Counted from the first letter of the stretch, positions 43,501 to 51,856 are shown. The stretch is DNA of 64,000 nucleotides from Verrucomicrobiales bacterium (GCA_015075445.1 JABTUJ010000037.1:42517-106516); one strand, 5' to 3'. Notes: a model not told the origin generated them from the letters alone. Translations and numbers: made by a program.

Positions 43501-46500
43501 CCGGTTCTACGCTGACAAAACCAACCTGCGCGGCGACGTCTCGTTTTCCCCGTCCTACGTCTTCGGCAACCTGCCTTTCATGCTCCTCAGCAGCGGCAGC
43601 CTCGCGAATGTGGTGCCGGCCATCGACGAAGCCACCCTGGGCTTCTCCCTCGGGCTGCCGCTCTTCAATCAGACCGTCCTCGAACTGCTCGCCCAAGACC
43701 CCGCCGCCTTCGCCGCCACCCAACTGGACCACCTGCTCGCCAACGCCATCCTCACCTTCGGCTACGAACTCAGCCCCTTCGGCTTCAAACTCGCCGATGG
43801 CGAAGGCCGCGTCGCCCTCCCCACCGTCGAGGATCACCCCGACAACCCCACCCGCCGCGCTGCCCGCCCGAACGATTATGTCCAGGGCCGGTTCGTCGCC
43901 CCCGCTTTCCCGGATCGTGTCACCCTCCTCAAGGCCGCCCTCGACGCGAACGTCCTCGCCCAGGCCACTTGGGACGGTCGCGACGGCGCCTTGGCCGAGC
44001 TTTTCCCCGCCAACAGCCCGGAGGCCGCCGCCCTCGCCGGTCGTGAACTCGCCCGCGACTACTTCCCCCACGGCGGCTTCCTCGGCGCCAGCAAGGTGCA
44101 ACTGCCCAAGCCCATCACCGACGCCCCGCCGTTCGACCAGTTCAACCTCCTCTTCGCCGAGGACACCGACCTGCTCGAGCGGTTCACCGTCGCGCAGACC
44201 CTGTTCAATGAGTACCTCCTCAGCAGTCGCGAAATCGGTGAGCTGATGGTCTATGTCCCCTTCGCCAATCCGCCCTCCGTCTTCTGGTCCGCCGCCCAGG
44301 GTCCCGCTGCCTTCATCCAGGCCATCGCCGCCCTCACCCCCGAACGTCTCCTCCAGGAAGGGCTCGACCTCTATCCCGCCGACCAGTTCTTCATGCGCGG
44401 GGCGGTCAACGCCCAGATCCTGGGTCTGCCGGTGGGCGAAGGCGAGTTGATCGCCGACCCCGCCCAGGGCCTCTTCCGCCTGACCGCGGGCGTGCCCACC
44501 GGCACCTGGCTTACGAACTTCGTCCAGGGCAACCTCACCTTCGAAATCCGTTCCGCCGAATACATCGCCGAGACTGACCCGGGCCAGTTGCCACCCGGCC
44601 TGACCCCAGCCGACCTCGAACCCGCCGCCCGTCTCGAAGCCGCTCGCCAACTCCTCGAGCTCGCCGCCCAGCCCGGCGTCGGTAACCCCGAGAAACAGGC
44701 GGCCATCGCGACCGTCCTGGACCGGATCACCGACACCCTGCCCAAGGTTTCCCTCGCCACCGACCTCAACCTCGCCGTCCCTCCCCACTTGAGCTCCGTG
44801 CTCGCGTTCAACTCCGGTGCCGGGTTCCACGCATTCTCGCCCCGGTTCGAACCTGGTTACGGCCTGCCCGGGTACACCGGCCCCATCGTCTATCCCGACC
44901 CCGCTCCGAATCAGCCCGGACCGTACACGCTGGCCCGACGCCACGGCGGCGTGGTCGCCGTCGGCAACTTCCGCTTCGGCTTCAACCTCGACGATCCCGA
45001 CCCGACCCGCCGCTTCGTGATCGACGTCCCCGAGGCCGCCCTCGCCGTTCAAGGCACCGCCGATTCGTCCCTGTTCCCCGCCCTCTCCGGCCGGGTTCGC
45101 ATCAACGACCTCACCCTCCCTGGCAGCTTCCAGTTCGGCGACGCCAGCACGCCACCCCTCCAGTTCAAGAACGGGCTGCTCGCGTTCAACAGTGCCCCGG
45201 GGCTCGACGAGGACTACCTGGCCGTCGAAGGTCAGCTCACCCCGATCACGCTCGACCCCTTCCTCCGCGTGAGACCTTTGGCGGCCGCTGCCAACCCCGA
45301 GAATCTCCTCGGCGGCACCCTGCGGGTCACCCGCACCAGCGCGGGCGAGCGCCTCTCGATCCGTCTCAACCCCGCCGCCGTCTCTCTGCCGATGCTCGGG
45401 GCAAGGCTGCGCGGCATCATCTACGGCAGTGAACCCCGCCCCGGCACGTTCACCCCCTTTACCTTCTCCACTACCCCAGGTCAGTCCTGGGAAGCCGCGC
45501 TCCGGGTCACCGGTCCCCTCGAAATTCGCAGCCCGCTCGATCCCAACGGCCCGGTGGTCTTCCGCGCCGAACCGCTGCGCGTCAATGGTCAACTCCAGCC
45601 CTTCGAGGCGGAGATCGCCGGCGTCGGCCTCGAACAGTTCGAACTCCGCGTCACCATCCCCAACGGCCTCGCCTTCACCCTGTTCCCCGGCACCGATCAG
45701 GAGGGCCGGTTCGTCACCGGCAGTAACTCCTCGACCTGCCTCTTCGTCCGCAGCGACGGCCGCCTCTACTTCGACAGCGGCACCCGCACGCTCGATCTCA
45801 ACGGTCTGGCCACCGTCACCGGCCGCATCGAGTTCGGCTTCGAACCGGCCGACCGAGCTCCCTCGCTCACCCACGGCCGGTTGACCGCCTTCACCGCCTC
45901 GCTCGGTGGCTCGCAGCTCCAGACGCTCGAAGTGACCAATGGCAACCGCCAGGGCGGTCAACTCGTCGTTGATGCCAGCCTCGATGATCCCACCCACTTC
46001 ACCGTCCAGCCCAGCCGCCTCGTGCTCGGCCCCGCAGCCACGGGCTCGCTCCAGGTTCGCTTCACCCCACGTTCCAACGGCACGTTCACGCCGCGCCTGC
46101 AACTGGCCAACAACTCCACCTACCCGCTCATCGCGGTGCCCCTCACTGGTCAGGTCCTCACCGCTCCCAAACTCCACGTCGATCTCGCCGCCATCGACTT
46201 CGGCCTCACCCCGCTCGGCACCACCCGCACCCGCGCCGTGCGCCTCTCGAACCTCGGCGATGCCCCCCTCGCCATCACCAGCGCCGTCGCCGGCAACGGC
46301 TTCACCCGCGAGCCCGCCACTCTCCAACTCGCCCCCGGCGCCGTCGCGGATGGGCTCGTCCACTTTGCGCCCACCTCAACCGCCACGGCCAACGGCACAC
46401 TCACGTTCACCTCCAACGACCCCAGCGCCCCCACCCGCGCCATCTCGCTCCGCGGCACGGGCAGCAACCGCTTCTGGTACCACCAACGCCGCGGCCATGG

Positions 46501-49500
46501 CCTCGAAGACCTCCGCGCGATCACCATTCAGCCCGACGGAACCGGCTTCGCCGCCGGCGCCCGCGGCGCCTTCTTCCGCACCGCCTCGGTGGGTCGCATC
46601 TGGCAGGAGGACTTCCTCGACGGCGCGCCCCACCTCGAAGCGTTGCGCTTTGCCGACGCGAACCTCGGCTGGGCCGTCGGCTCGATGGGCCGGGTCTATC
46701 GCTCTGCTAATGGCGGCAATTCCTGGATCCTGCAATCCACACCCGCGCTGGCCGATCCCGCCGTTCACTGGCGCGCCGCCACGGTCCCCAACCCGGCTTC
46801 CCCGTTCATTGCGCTCGCCGGCGGACGCGAGCAGCGGGCGCACATCCTGATGCAGTCGGGTGCCAGCAGCTTCGACGTCCCGGTTATGCCCGACTCCGCC
46901 GGCCCGCTTTCCGGCATCGCCTTTGGCACCTCCACCACCGGCCTCGCGGTCGGCGAGAACGCTACGCTCCTGCGCACGACGGACGGTGGAAAGACCTGGC
47001 AACTGCGCCCCCTGCCCAACCAGGTCCCCAAGGAAACCCACCTCCGCGCCGTCACCGTCCACACCTCGAATGCGTCTGTCTATCTCGTCGCCGGCGACAA
47101 CGGCCTCCTCCTCGGCAGCCTCGACGCGGGCACCACCTGGAATGTCCTGCCGTCCCCCACCACCCAACACCTCCATGCCGTTCTCCATACTACCACCGGC
47201 TTCTACGCCGTCGGCGACAACGGAACCGTCCTCCGCTCGATCAACGGCACGACCTGGCAGTTCGAAGACGCCCTCACCACCGCGCATCTCCGCGGCTTGA
47301 CCACCCGCGCCGGCGAGGTCTGGGCCGTCTCAACCCAGGGCGACATCCTCCATCGCCGCACCACCGCCATCAGCGGCCCCCTCGCCGTCGTCGCCACCTC
47401 CGACCTCGCCTTCGGGCCAGTCGGCATCGGGGAACGCGTTGTCGGCGAGGTCTGGATCGCTAACGAAGGCACCGCCCCGCTCACCCTCGGTCTTACTTCC
47501 ACAGATCCCCGGTTCCAGGTCCAGCCTGACCAATCGCAAAACCTCCCCCCAGGCGCCCGCACGCTGGCCACCGTCAGCTTCGAGTCTGCCAACGGCGGCG
47601 CGTTCGGCACCGACCTCGAAATCACTTCCTCCGATGCCGCCCTGAGCAAGACCGCTCTCACCACCAGCGCCACCGCCCGCCACCCTGAGTTCAGCGCCCT
47701 CCCCTATGCCGTGCTTCCAGCTTTCCTCGACCTCGGGACCCTCCGCCGCGGTGTGCCCCGCGAAGTGGTCATCCCGGTCGAAAACCGCGGTCAGGCACCG
47801 CTCGAATTCCACGCCATCACCCTCCGCTCCGCCGACCCGACCCTCCGCATCTCCGGCGAACCCAAAGTCCCCGCCAGCCTTGCCCCCGGCGAGCGCCAGG
47901 ACCTGGTCGTTCCGCTCCTCGCCACCGCCGCTGGCACCTACCGGGTCCAAGTCGAAATCGCCTCGAACGCCCGCAACGGCCTCGCCGCCGTCGAACTGCT
48001 GGCCATCGTCCCCGTGGACCCCGAAGTTGTGCGCATCGACTCCGCCCCGCGCGGCCTCACCTTCCAGATCGATGGCGTCGCGTTTCAGACCCCGGCCGCT
48101 TTCACCCTCAGCGAAGGTCCCCCGGGTGCCGGCCAATTGCGGCGCGGGAGTCAGGTCACGGTGGTCGCCCCCACCACCGCCACGCGGGACGGAGTTCCTT
48201 ATTCGTTCCAGCGCTGGGAACCGGGCAGCCGCCCCGCCCTCACCTTCACTGCCGGCCGTAGCACTTCCTCCTTCACAGCCCGCTATGCCCCTTCCTTACC
48301 GGCAATCAAGCTCACCCAGCCACCGGAAGCCCAAGGCCGCTGTGACTTCACGCCGCCACGCGACGTTGCCTTCGGCCCTTGGGCCAGGCTGAGCGACGCC
48401 CGACTGACCCTGCCCTGGCTCAGCGATGGCACCGCCGGCTCCGATTTCGAGGTCCAAGGGGCCCTCTTCCTCTCCCTCACCCGCGCCTACGGCAGCCTCC
48501 TCAGCAGCCGGATCCGCGTCCTGGTCCCCAACAACGCTCCGGCTTTCCCGGGCACGGAGCTGGTCGAAGTCACACCCGGTTCGTGGAGCTTTGACCTCGA
48601 AGCCGGCTTCTTCCAACTCGCCGCACTGGCTCCTGGCCTCCAGGTCCTCAACCAACCCACGCTGCCTCCCGCCGAACTCGGGATCGAAGTCGACGTGCGC
48701 CAAGCCCCGGCCAACCGCCGCGCCCACCTGCGCTTCGCCACCCTCGAAGACCTTGCCCTCGCCCCCGCCCTCCTCGCCATGGGCCCCGCCAGCGCTGACC
48801 TCGAGATACGCCTCAACCCGACCCAACCCGGCGTTCGTCTGGCCCTCGACGGCCGCCTGCGGGCCCTGACCCGCCCCACCGGCGGGTGGATTTTCGACCG
48901 CGACTACAGCCTCCTGCTCGACCCTGAGCTTCCCACCATCGCCCCCCTCACCTTCGCCACCCGCACCCAATTGGCCGATCTCGCCCTCCTGCGCGTCCAT
49001 GCCGAGGCGGGAGCCCAGTTCGGCCCCACCTTCGACGGCACTCGGTTCGGACTCGTGGCACAAGGACTGGCCCTCGAGTTCTTCCGCAACAACCAGCCGG
49101 TCGTCGCCAACGCCACGTTCGGAGACGACGGTGCCGTGGCATTCTCGGCCACGTTCCCGCAAGGCATCGCGACCGGTCCCCTGCGCCTCGTTCCGCACCC
49201 AGCCGGAACCGGCCAACTCCAGGCCGCCATCGCCCCTCTCGAAGGCCGGCTCGCCGTCCAGTTCCCGCGGGTCTGGGCCTACTCGACCGCCGCCACCCCC
49301 CTCTGGCCGGACAACACCCTCGAGTTGCCCGCCTTCGGTTTCGACACCGCCGACTTCGCTGTCCGGGTTCCGTTGCCGTCGGTGAACTTCGCCCAACTGC
49401 CCCTCACCGGCACCGCGGCGGCGGACGCTGACAATCACTTCGAGTTCAGTCGTTCCCCGGCCGCGACCCGCTTCACGCTCCGTCACCGCCAGGACTTGGT

Positions 49501-49792
49501 GCTCGGATCGCTCCAGCTCGGTCTGACGGCCAGCACGGCCAGCGGCCTCTCCGGCCATCTCGCCGGCCGCCTCGGCCTCGAGGAACCACCGCCCCTCAAC
49601 CTGGTCAGCGACCGCGTCTCGATGACTTACCGCGCCTCGCCTGCGCCACAGTTCGTCTATCACCGCTTCTTCCTGGGCGCGGCGACGCGCCTCCAGTGGG
49701 GCAGCGACCACCCGCTCGGCCAGGCGTGTCTGCTCAAAGACGAACCCAACGTCCCGCTGAGCGAACGCGGCGAGTTGCTCTGCTTCCCGTAG
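34556..49792 (+). CDS. Giant exported multidomain protein (5,078 residues)
   Basis: Signal peptide YLALLWTLALGPVAPA. Residues about 41-101 are an RLQRSHDLRDWTEV module typical of secreted Verrucomicrobial proteins, and 102-203 an Ig-like domain (DATDxxGN type). Two long helical regions (about 520-1030 and 1150-1740) alternate with two beta modules (1028-1150, 1745-1860) sharing SGxFGGxL(R/E)xP. Beta-rich sequence continues to about 3770. Choice-of-anchor D/ASH modules lie at about 3775-3868, 3872-3972, 4278-4372 and 4378-4490, the middle pair flanking a Ycf48/BNR-like propeller (3973-4275; SANGGNSWILQS, TTDGGKTWQLRP). A PEGA/InlB-like module follows at 4490-4585. No C-terminal anchor is seen. 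It is probably a surface or secreted structural or adhesive protein; function is unknown. Confidence 0.9.
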   Translation: MHNRRCLYLALLWTLALGPVAPAQPADGRPLLEHPLPQPQLGSWQLRWSSVAGRSYRLQRSHDLRDWTEVLTTQAEGATTTALDAGAPETQRTFWRVIQLGDGPDLAPPFLSGLQVRAVERAGQAKLELSVLAQDNVGVVRVEFFEAGKDWIEATPGPAGRFIHLADLDPSALDPRPFQARATDAAGNVGFSEVVTFVPVPPAPGLVAVDLDGNPLPQGFVGQRTDGTLTPFVYVPDHRGGALPAASPQLVFPEGGRLVQQNGQRYVEYRSLRFRFSRASALQLALPTPSVPGAAGLTRSGARFAAPGSTAADFLAIDLPEGQSALLPLGPLTVAQLESAFGLAPGTGLPVKLFDRFPLRLVEGLIKDHGIEGARWALDQLGLPLPDFTGDWVGGLFDLAAGECGRFPLYGEFPLPELGEINATLKTTREKPLVLRLCPDGEMALSGPAALEFSNGARLTVDVTLDDPVYRLRLAAESVTLPVAGALALVLPDNPENCLPPGATDAELDVAASCLHSFRRAYLRFAQTAVAGRPNDAPSLNQPEPPSALDTAGAIAEAWAASALTPLLTALPLEPMRELARNLGRSASGASDFKSAADSLRELVRLKAALDAYATQQLAGNDPALPDLQDEIDAALEEATAAAIARSRDPEALSSLECLRSALTTLVDVWALRQLLGNDNEAGLQTAIHELVTTYYTRFVASLGIAPGEFNHANNPVIAGLNRFTALEHVRTLVSLLGDGALLGVDTDAFARVEETRRQLFGRAFAIVEANLNDALANDNALAALLGLGELLDLLADWAIMGGTAVPGFPTLADAGARAAQLGALLDQEALLPRAETSLFNAAQRVRTLLAIVGQIPPSTTTLFAAIERAHDELRQTLAEAVLTAPTSDRVQDLLELLRAGAASMRLARQFPELAVTLDWEGTHLPAVVDRLGQLAENTLLWSQLDDAIAMLLEESAQLDLDAVRHPAFAGQIHLARQRYQTQAAALLARQYNVALELWNQTDALREANPDFFAADAFFPGDLKIDKLHGSLAYHRTQRLLSGAFGGELRLPRINSFLTVPNASINSRGEFDLSAYGQLSLPGGTNSTVVVTVPKRQPWHVSWKRNTGLAVAGKTRFTFASGIFFEAGASLRDPLYAFDLAAGGLERDTAETLTELLPLGLTLEDLENLARASLWNEYFALLGQCVEMGYRPEDESLTPAPGSLPAFAGTLGADAYCLLDAWTCLMLAEAERGNLAAYQSTYEKIGLLLGLVDSGLQEALGGLDAWFDPTAEFEIGFHLQRLTRITLTYEKISRVLARLAEANLLGNTSELQPDRLRAYLDNATVLWRRVVNRLSDNPVFLRDRNLTGPVVRAGLDLVASYAVLGLDEGALLDLSEVTAFLVTAADAWVASAGLNRQTGQLDGALIATFSYDQAQDRLRQYLDVEAELALAGITSTPSQSLLGALLDQMRNRALQAIGFNPANATYFPATVADRVAQRGLAQLVEVADLRALLGLNSLSLPAGFSGAAVSLHSRFVERARELPLSRWQARYAFVQSLHEIDHLLLLLGQAPLDAPATYEQLLSAFDQMARVARGRLTPAELALMRAVGDWLGDPALRSLYENRLDRAAATVETLASQPWPTRELSSATGSFEELLALEELRRRHSAITLAASRQPFVLLPASVDRLIVLAETEQRGQPLSDVAALLGEAIGRETQDDAFRLLLMSERVKLLNAARLIATGYRELIAEAGPDDGPADFHLPESLLVRRVFGSVFYDRSTAFLRGTFGGRLEFPNEKAFFDITSATLDSNGAFTLAANTRFPLRPTDEDQIEITASANVAGSPAGLASFTGTGQLAVKESPTLTQTYNVALSYDGSLPHRPLRFTAALDGVQNAGSLRFSDDFVLFNGNLTAELSLANQGEFAFGFGGRAGFFARTQPLAEPVQKEAFHVFAEIDQLTVRHREQALVATFSGGSLTLAEDLFKALEELPGGDLLPTDEPVTIPISFAFSVGYDFAQGRPIFSAGDGATQTVATAVGLAAPQPPQPVRFDLPPLAFGIPGLDGTRVTVTRCQLEFFEDRFPLLRDLEADFAFPLPGTDFSDPTQDRIVELNLTGQNWRVDGFPDAAAIALGQDLRLLELDGFALDLLADTGLSFASTVDANAQRTTTLTLEGGVRGTFDGDLLFDPDTEAAFAFATSGTFRWDLVQVPTFELGTVTFASRLKLGGPDGFALLGVDANGIPDPDNPDSLASVTLEGLSNLFRLAPDRPFEIRLSGALGSAQFAYFGLQNARFLFDGIATPPNPEPQFSVQSVGFREGEQLRLLGQELLPFRLTAGSLAFANPALPLDQLFVPENLIFTVSGEIDLSLASPDTSSTDLPRLFGAVEDVRISLPQGFAGPPTFSLDTFVLLLENLSIGDLAGLTGGLAVGNLSNPSQLFFAGTVGGGFNGVAIKAIVATRLDGLIGLCLDVNAGPAGIPLDGGSLGGILLTGAQGGVSFANQFADPCDFKSYLQLSSSGTPTDGATNTATSAAIALAAPARPVIPVSHLRVLPWAELAHLQALHEHETTLRHSLAPALRDLVVRASPESVVRASSLHSQDSSSLGTAAEARETSPALAGEGAGADVPCPTGDCPPPTINLLCQRHPSVDEPPSADNYDGAYRETVIFKFTSLDRSTVDELLASANLDLEGDAATVGGRFADAVQAMIGNLIPPVPDAVPLEQRQQFETFIANGLAAMRDALAISSRLALEAAAGQGRTPLEALYEAAYAGVTCLDITLQLKGTFSYSPISVALSATGGAVVSTTGSAGVLGSINLFGIPVGTGEFFYSITDTAGQPNPSLCGGARLALGPLEAGHLNFAIECTDCVTGTLEALAGFVAGLTGDILNDATPILYAFIEHAAGARLANLRNQPLTAFFGPPESGALLTQEEQVAVLAALMNLPELARFLAAHPDAITDFNQNALAALAARSVLLTLDIYNRVEPRLAICGEAEPKLFGFSLTGGNTLGAARFYADKTNLRGDVSFSPSYVFGNLPFMLLSSGSLANVVPAIDEATLGFSLGLPLFNQTVLELLAQDPAAFAATQLDHLLANAILTFGYELSPFGFKLADGEGRVALPTVEDHPDNPTRRAARPNDYVQGRFVAPAFPDRVTLLKAALDANVLAQATWDGRDGALAELFPANSPEAAALAGRELARDYFPHGGFLGASKVQLPKPITDAPPFDQFNLLFAEDTDLLERFTVAQTLFNEYLLSSREIGELMVYVPFANPPSVFWSAAQGPAAFIQAIAALTPERLLQEGLDLYPADQFFMRGAVNAQILGLPVGEGELIADPAQGLFRLTAGVPTGTWLTNFVQGNLTFEIRSAEYIAETDPGQLPPGLTPADLEPAARLEAARQLLELAAQPGVGNPEKQAAIATVLDRITDTLPKVSLATDLNLAVPPHLSSVLAFNSGAGFHAFSPRFEPGYGLPGYTGPIVYPDPAPNQPGPYTLARRHGGVVAVGNFRFGFNLDDPDPTRRFVIDVPEAALAVQGTADSSLFPALSGRVRINDLTLPGSFQFGDASTPPLQFKNGLLAFNSAPGLDEDYLAVEGQLTPITLDPFLRVRPLAAAANPENLLGGTLRVTRTSAGERLSIRLNPAAVSLPMLGARLRGIIYGSEPRPGTFTPFTFSTTPGQSWEAALRVTGPLEIRSPLDPNGPVVFRAEPLRVNGQLQPFEAEIAGVGLEQFELRVTIPNGLAFTLFPGTDQEGRFVTGSNSSTCLFVRSDGRLYFDSGTRTLDLNGLATVTGRIEFGFEPADRAPSLTHGRLTAFTASLGGSQLQTLEVTNGNRQGGQLVVDASLDDPTHFTVQPSRLVLGPAATGSLQVRFTPRSNGTFTPRLQLANNSTYPLIAVPLTGQVLTAPKLHVDLAAIDFGLTPLGTTRTRAVRLSNLGDAPLAITSAVAGNGFTREPATLQLAPGAVADGLVHFAPTSTATANGTLTFTSNDPSAPTRAISLRGTGSNRFWYHQRRGHGLEDLRAITIQPDGTGFAAGARGAFFRTASVGRIWQEDFLDGAPHLEALRFADANLGWAVGSMGRVYRSANGGNSWILQSTPALADPAVHWRAATVPNPASPFIALAGGREQRAHILMQSGASSFDVPVMPDSAGPLSGIAFGTSTTGLAVGENATLLRTTDGGKTWQLRPLPNQVPKETHLRAVTVHTSNASVYLVAGDNGLLLGSLDAGTTWNVLPSPTTQHLHAVLHTTTGFYAVGDNGTVLRSINGTTWQFEDALTTAHLRGLTTRAGEVWAVSTQGDILHRRTTAISGPLAVVATSDLAFGPVGIGERVVGEVWIANEGTAPLTLGLTSTDPRFQVQPDQSQNLPPGARTLATVSFESANGGAFGTDLEITSSDAALSKTALTTSATARHPEFSALPYAVLPAFLDLGTLRRGVPREVVIPVENRGQAPLEFHAITLRSADPTLRISGEPKVPASLAPGERQDLVVPLLATAAGTYRVQVEIASNARNGLAAVELLAIVPVDPEVVRIDSAPRGLTFQIDGVAFQTPAAFTLSEGPPGAGQLRRGSQVTVVAPTTATRDGVPYSFQRWEPGSRPALTFTAGRSTSSFTARYAPSLPAIKLTQPPEAQGRCDFTPPRDVAFGPWARLSDARLTLPWLSDGTAGSDFEVQGALFLSLTRAYGSLLSSRIRVLVPNNAPAFPGTELVEVTPGSWSFDLEAGFFQLAALAPGLQVLNQPTLPPAELGIEVDVRQAPANRRAHLRFATLEDLALAPALLAMGPASADLEIRLNPTQPGVRLALDGRLRALTRPTGGWIFDRDYSLLLDPELPTIAPLTFATRTQLADLALLRVHAEAGAQFGPTFDGTRFGLVAQGLALEFFRNNQPVVANATFGDDGAVAFSATFPQGIATGPLRLVPHPAGTGQLQAAIAPLEGRLAVQFPRVWAYSTAATPLWPDNTLELPAFGFDTADFAVRVPLPSVNFAQLPLTGTAAADADNHFEFSRSPAATRFTLRHRQDLVLGSLQLGLTASTASGLSGHLAGRLGLEEPPPLNLVSDRVSMTYRASPAPQFVYHRFFLGAATRLQWGSDHPLGQACLLKDEPNVPLSERGELLCFP
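42216..42267 (+). repeat. Dispersed 29-bp hairpin repeat inside the giant gene
   Basis: 42239-42267 matches 28 of 29 bases of the intergenic copies at 57221-57249 and (reverse strand) 53085-53113; core GTGGTGCGGGCTTCCAGCC. A partial copy (GTGGTGCGGGCTTCC) lies just before it at 42221. The insertion keeps the frame and encodes VVRASPESVVRASSLH near residue 2555-2570, in a linker unlike its surroundings. Confidence 0.8.
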
Positions 49793-49957
49793 GTGATCGC
49801 CGACGCCCTGCCCGGCGACCGCATCAACCGTGCGTCGGATCCGCGCCTCCCACGCCCAAGCCGTTCAGGGCACCACCGAGAAGCGGCGCCAGAGAATCGG
49901 GAAAATCCCCTTGCGCACCCTGCGGTCGTGGCGTTTACTGCAATCGGTTTGCAGCAC

Positions 49958-50266
49958 GTGAATCTCAGTCGAGGCCAGCCGCCGCGGTCGGAACTCCTCC
50001 GTTCCGCCCTCGCCGGCCTGCTGCTCCTGCTTACGATCGCGTCCGCCCATGCCGGACTCCACCACGCCCTGCATGCCGACGCCTCCCACGCCGGGCACGA
50101 GTGCCTCTTCACCCTGCTGGCGACGGGGGGAGTGGACCTGGCCCCGGAAGCGAAGGCACCCTTGCCCCCACCGGCAGCCCTCGCTACCAGCCGGGAAGCC
50201 GTCGTGCCGTACGCGTCCTTCTCCGAGATCTCGCTTCCGCCGAGTTGCGGGCCGCCATTGGCCTGA
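49958..50266 (+). CDS. Small His-rich exported protein
   Basis: A 102-residue product; GTG 49958 is chosen because it precedes a hydrophobic export segment (LLRSALAGLLLLLTIASAHA), though the open frame begins directly after the giant gene stop. The mature start HHALHADASHAGHECLFTLL has five His and one Cys in 17 residues, a pattern seen in short metal-linked proteins of this phylum. It precedes a prepilin-like gene and two choice-of-anchor M proteins. A metal-binding role is inferred. The parallel with the CPLC protein at 505 is noteworthy. Confidence 0.55.
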   Translation: MNLSRGQPPRSELLRSALAGLLLLLTIASAHAGLHHALHADASHAGHECLFTLLATGGVDLAPEAKAPLPPPAALATSREAVVPYASFSEISLPPSCGPPLA

Positions 50267-50393
50267 TCGCACCGTGTCGCCCGGGCGGGATGCTTACGTC
50301 GTTGCGCCGCGGGCGCGCCCTCTCCCCCCTGTCCCGTGACCCGCCGGAGTGCCCGTTCGCCGGCGGAGTTAAGAAAGAGCCCGAACGGTAAGA

Positions 50394-51122
50394 ATGCGAG
50401 TCGCTTTTATGTCCTCCATCCCGCAGCCGGCGCGTTCGAGAGGATTCACCCTCATCGAACTCCTGGTCGTGATCGCGATCATCGCGGTCCTGGCCAGCCT
50501 CCTTCTGCCCGCCCTGGCCTCGGCCAAGGTGAAGGCACGGCAGACGTCGTGCAGCTCGAATCTCCGCCAGATTGGCCTCGGTCTCGCGCTGTATGCGGAC
50601 GACCACCGCGGGTGGTTCCCGCTCACCACCCACGGCACCACGCAGACGAACCGGTCCTGGATCTTCACGCTGCGACCCTACGTGGGCAATGTGGACACCA
50701 TCCGCATCTGCCCCGCGGATCCCCGCGCCCGGGAGCGGCTGACCAACTACGCCTCGAGCTACATCCTCAACGAGTACGTCGCCGTCGACCAGGTGGACCC
50801 CTTCGGCGGCGTCATCGAGAGTTACCGCAACGTGGACCATTTGCGGCGCCCCACCGAGACCATCACCACGTTCATCTGCTCGGATCAGCTCAGCCCGAGC
50901 ATCTATTCCGACCACACCCACTCCCGGAACTGGCACAAGGGCTGGCAGACCGTCCTGGCCGACATCCAACCCGACCGCCATCGCGCCGGCGCCGCCAGCC
51001 CGGACCATACCACCGGCGGCGCGAACTATCTCTACGCCGACACCCACGTCAGCCTGATCAAGGCCGCCCGCGTCAAAGCCCTGTTTGACCGCGGCGAAAA
51101 CCTGGCGCAACCCCCGCTCTGA
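50394..51122 (+). CDS. Prepilin-like protein with type IV N-methylation site
   Basis: A 242-residue product (ATG 50394, or 50409). Residues about 17-45 are the class III signal RGFTLIELLVVIAIIAVLAS. Then SSNLRQIGLGLALYADDHRG and the C-terminal GGANYLYADTHVSLIK follow, as in the protein at 1884. The middle contains ICPADPRARERLTNYASSY. Like its paralogue it sits among exported proteins of possible metal function; its downstream neighbour starts 5 nt later, so co-transcription is likely. Confidence 0.83.
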   Translation: MRVAFMSSIPQPARSRGFTLIELLVVIAIIAVLASLLLPALASAKVKARQTSCSSNLRQIGLGLALYADDHRGWFPLTTHGTTQTNRSWIFTLRPYVGNVDTIRICPADPRARERLTNYASSYILNEYVAVDQVDPFGGVIESYRNVDHLRRPTETITTFICSDQLSPSIYSDHTHSRNWHKGWQTVLADIQPDRHRAGAASPDHTTGGANYLYADTHVSLIKAARVKALFDRGENLAQPPL

Positions 51123-51127
51123 CCCAC

Positions 51128-51856
51128 ATGAAGTCCTTCCCATCGCTCACCCTTCTTGCTGTCACCCTCGCGGGTCTCCCGCCCGCCGCCCACGCCTTCT
51201 CTGTCCTTACGGCCGGCCACGCCGACATCGGCGTGGGCTACGAGGCGGGCGAGTTCCATCCCCACTGGCACCTCCACGAGGGGACGTTCGTCAACGGCGC
51301 CCCTCTCCCGGAGGAGGCCGAGTTCGCCCCCGACGAGCTGCTCGCCTACGTCTCCGATCCATCCGGCGCCCGCCCGCCCGGCAGTACCTGGGACTTCCTG
51401 GGCACGTCCGCCGGCAGCCCGCTCTGGGTGTTGCCAGCGGTCGAAGACCACGCCCGGCCTTTCATCGGCCTGGCCAGTGAGGAACTCGAATCGGCGGACT
51501 GGACCTCGTTGCACCTCCGCCTGGTGCAATTCGCCGGCCCGGCCGGGGGGCACTTCTCCCTGTGGCAGACCGATGCCCTCGGCAACCCGGTGGTGCAGAT
51601 GGCCACGAGCAACGGGCTCGACGCGAGCGATCGCTTCGAACTCGCCGTCGGCGGGCATCACCACCTCAACTACGGCTTCACCCAGCCGGGCCTGTACGAG
51701 TTGACTCTCCAATGGGATGGTCAACATGTCGTCGACGGAGCGGTCAGCGCCCGCGCGACGTATGCTTTTGGCGTCACCGTCATCCCCGAACCCCGCCCCG
51801 CCACCCTGCTCGCCCTGGGATTCCTCGGCTGGTTGGCCTTCGCCCGCAAGCGTTGA
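51128..51856 (+). CDS. Choice-of-anchor M protein with PEP-CTERM tail
   Basis: A 242-residue product with signal peptide (LTLLAVTLAGLPPAAHA). The body fits the choice-of-anchor M/surface-anchored family: VLTAGHADIGVGYEAGEFHP at the start, SPLWVLPAVEDHARPFIGLA and FELAVGGHHHLNYGFTQPG, with conserved His residues. It ends with a PEP-CTERM sorting signal (VIPEPRPATLLALGFLGWL then FARKR), so it should be processed by an exosortase and exported through the cell envelope. In Actinobacteria related proteins accompany metal ABC transporters, which supports a metal-linked surface role by analogy. Confidence 0.83.
   Translation: MKSFPSLTLLAVTLAGLPPAAHAFSVLTAGHADIGVGYEAGEFHPHWHLHEGTFVNGAPLPEEAEFAPDELLAYVSDPSGARPPGSTWDFLGTSAGSPLWVLPAVEDHARPFIGLASEELESADWTSLHLRLVQFAGPAGGHFSLWQTDALGNPVVQMATSNGLDASDRFELAVGGHHHLNYGFTQPGLYELTLQWDGQHVVDGAVSARATYAFGVTVIPEPRPATLLALGFLGWLAFARKR

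Noticed and set aside
42278..46363. Long antisense open frame (1,361 codons) and others across the giant gene
   Set aside because: They mirror codon-position GC bias of the plus-strand gene; composition is Gly/Glu/Val-rich, with no domain or signal.
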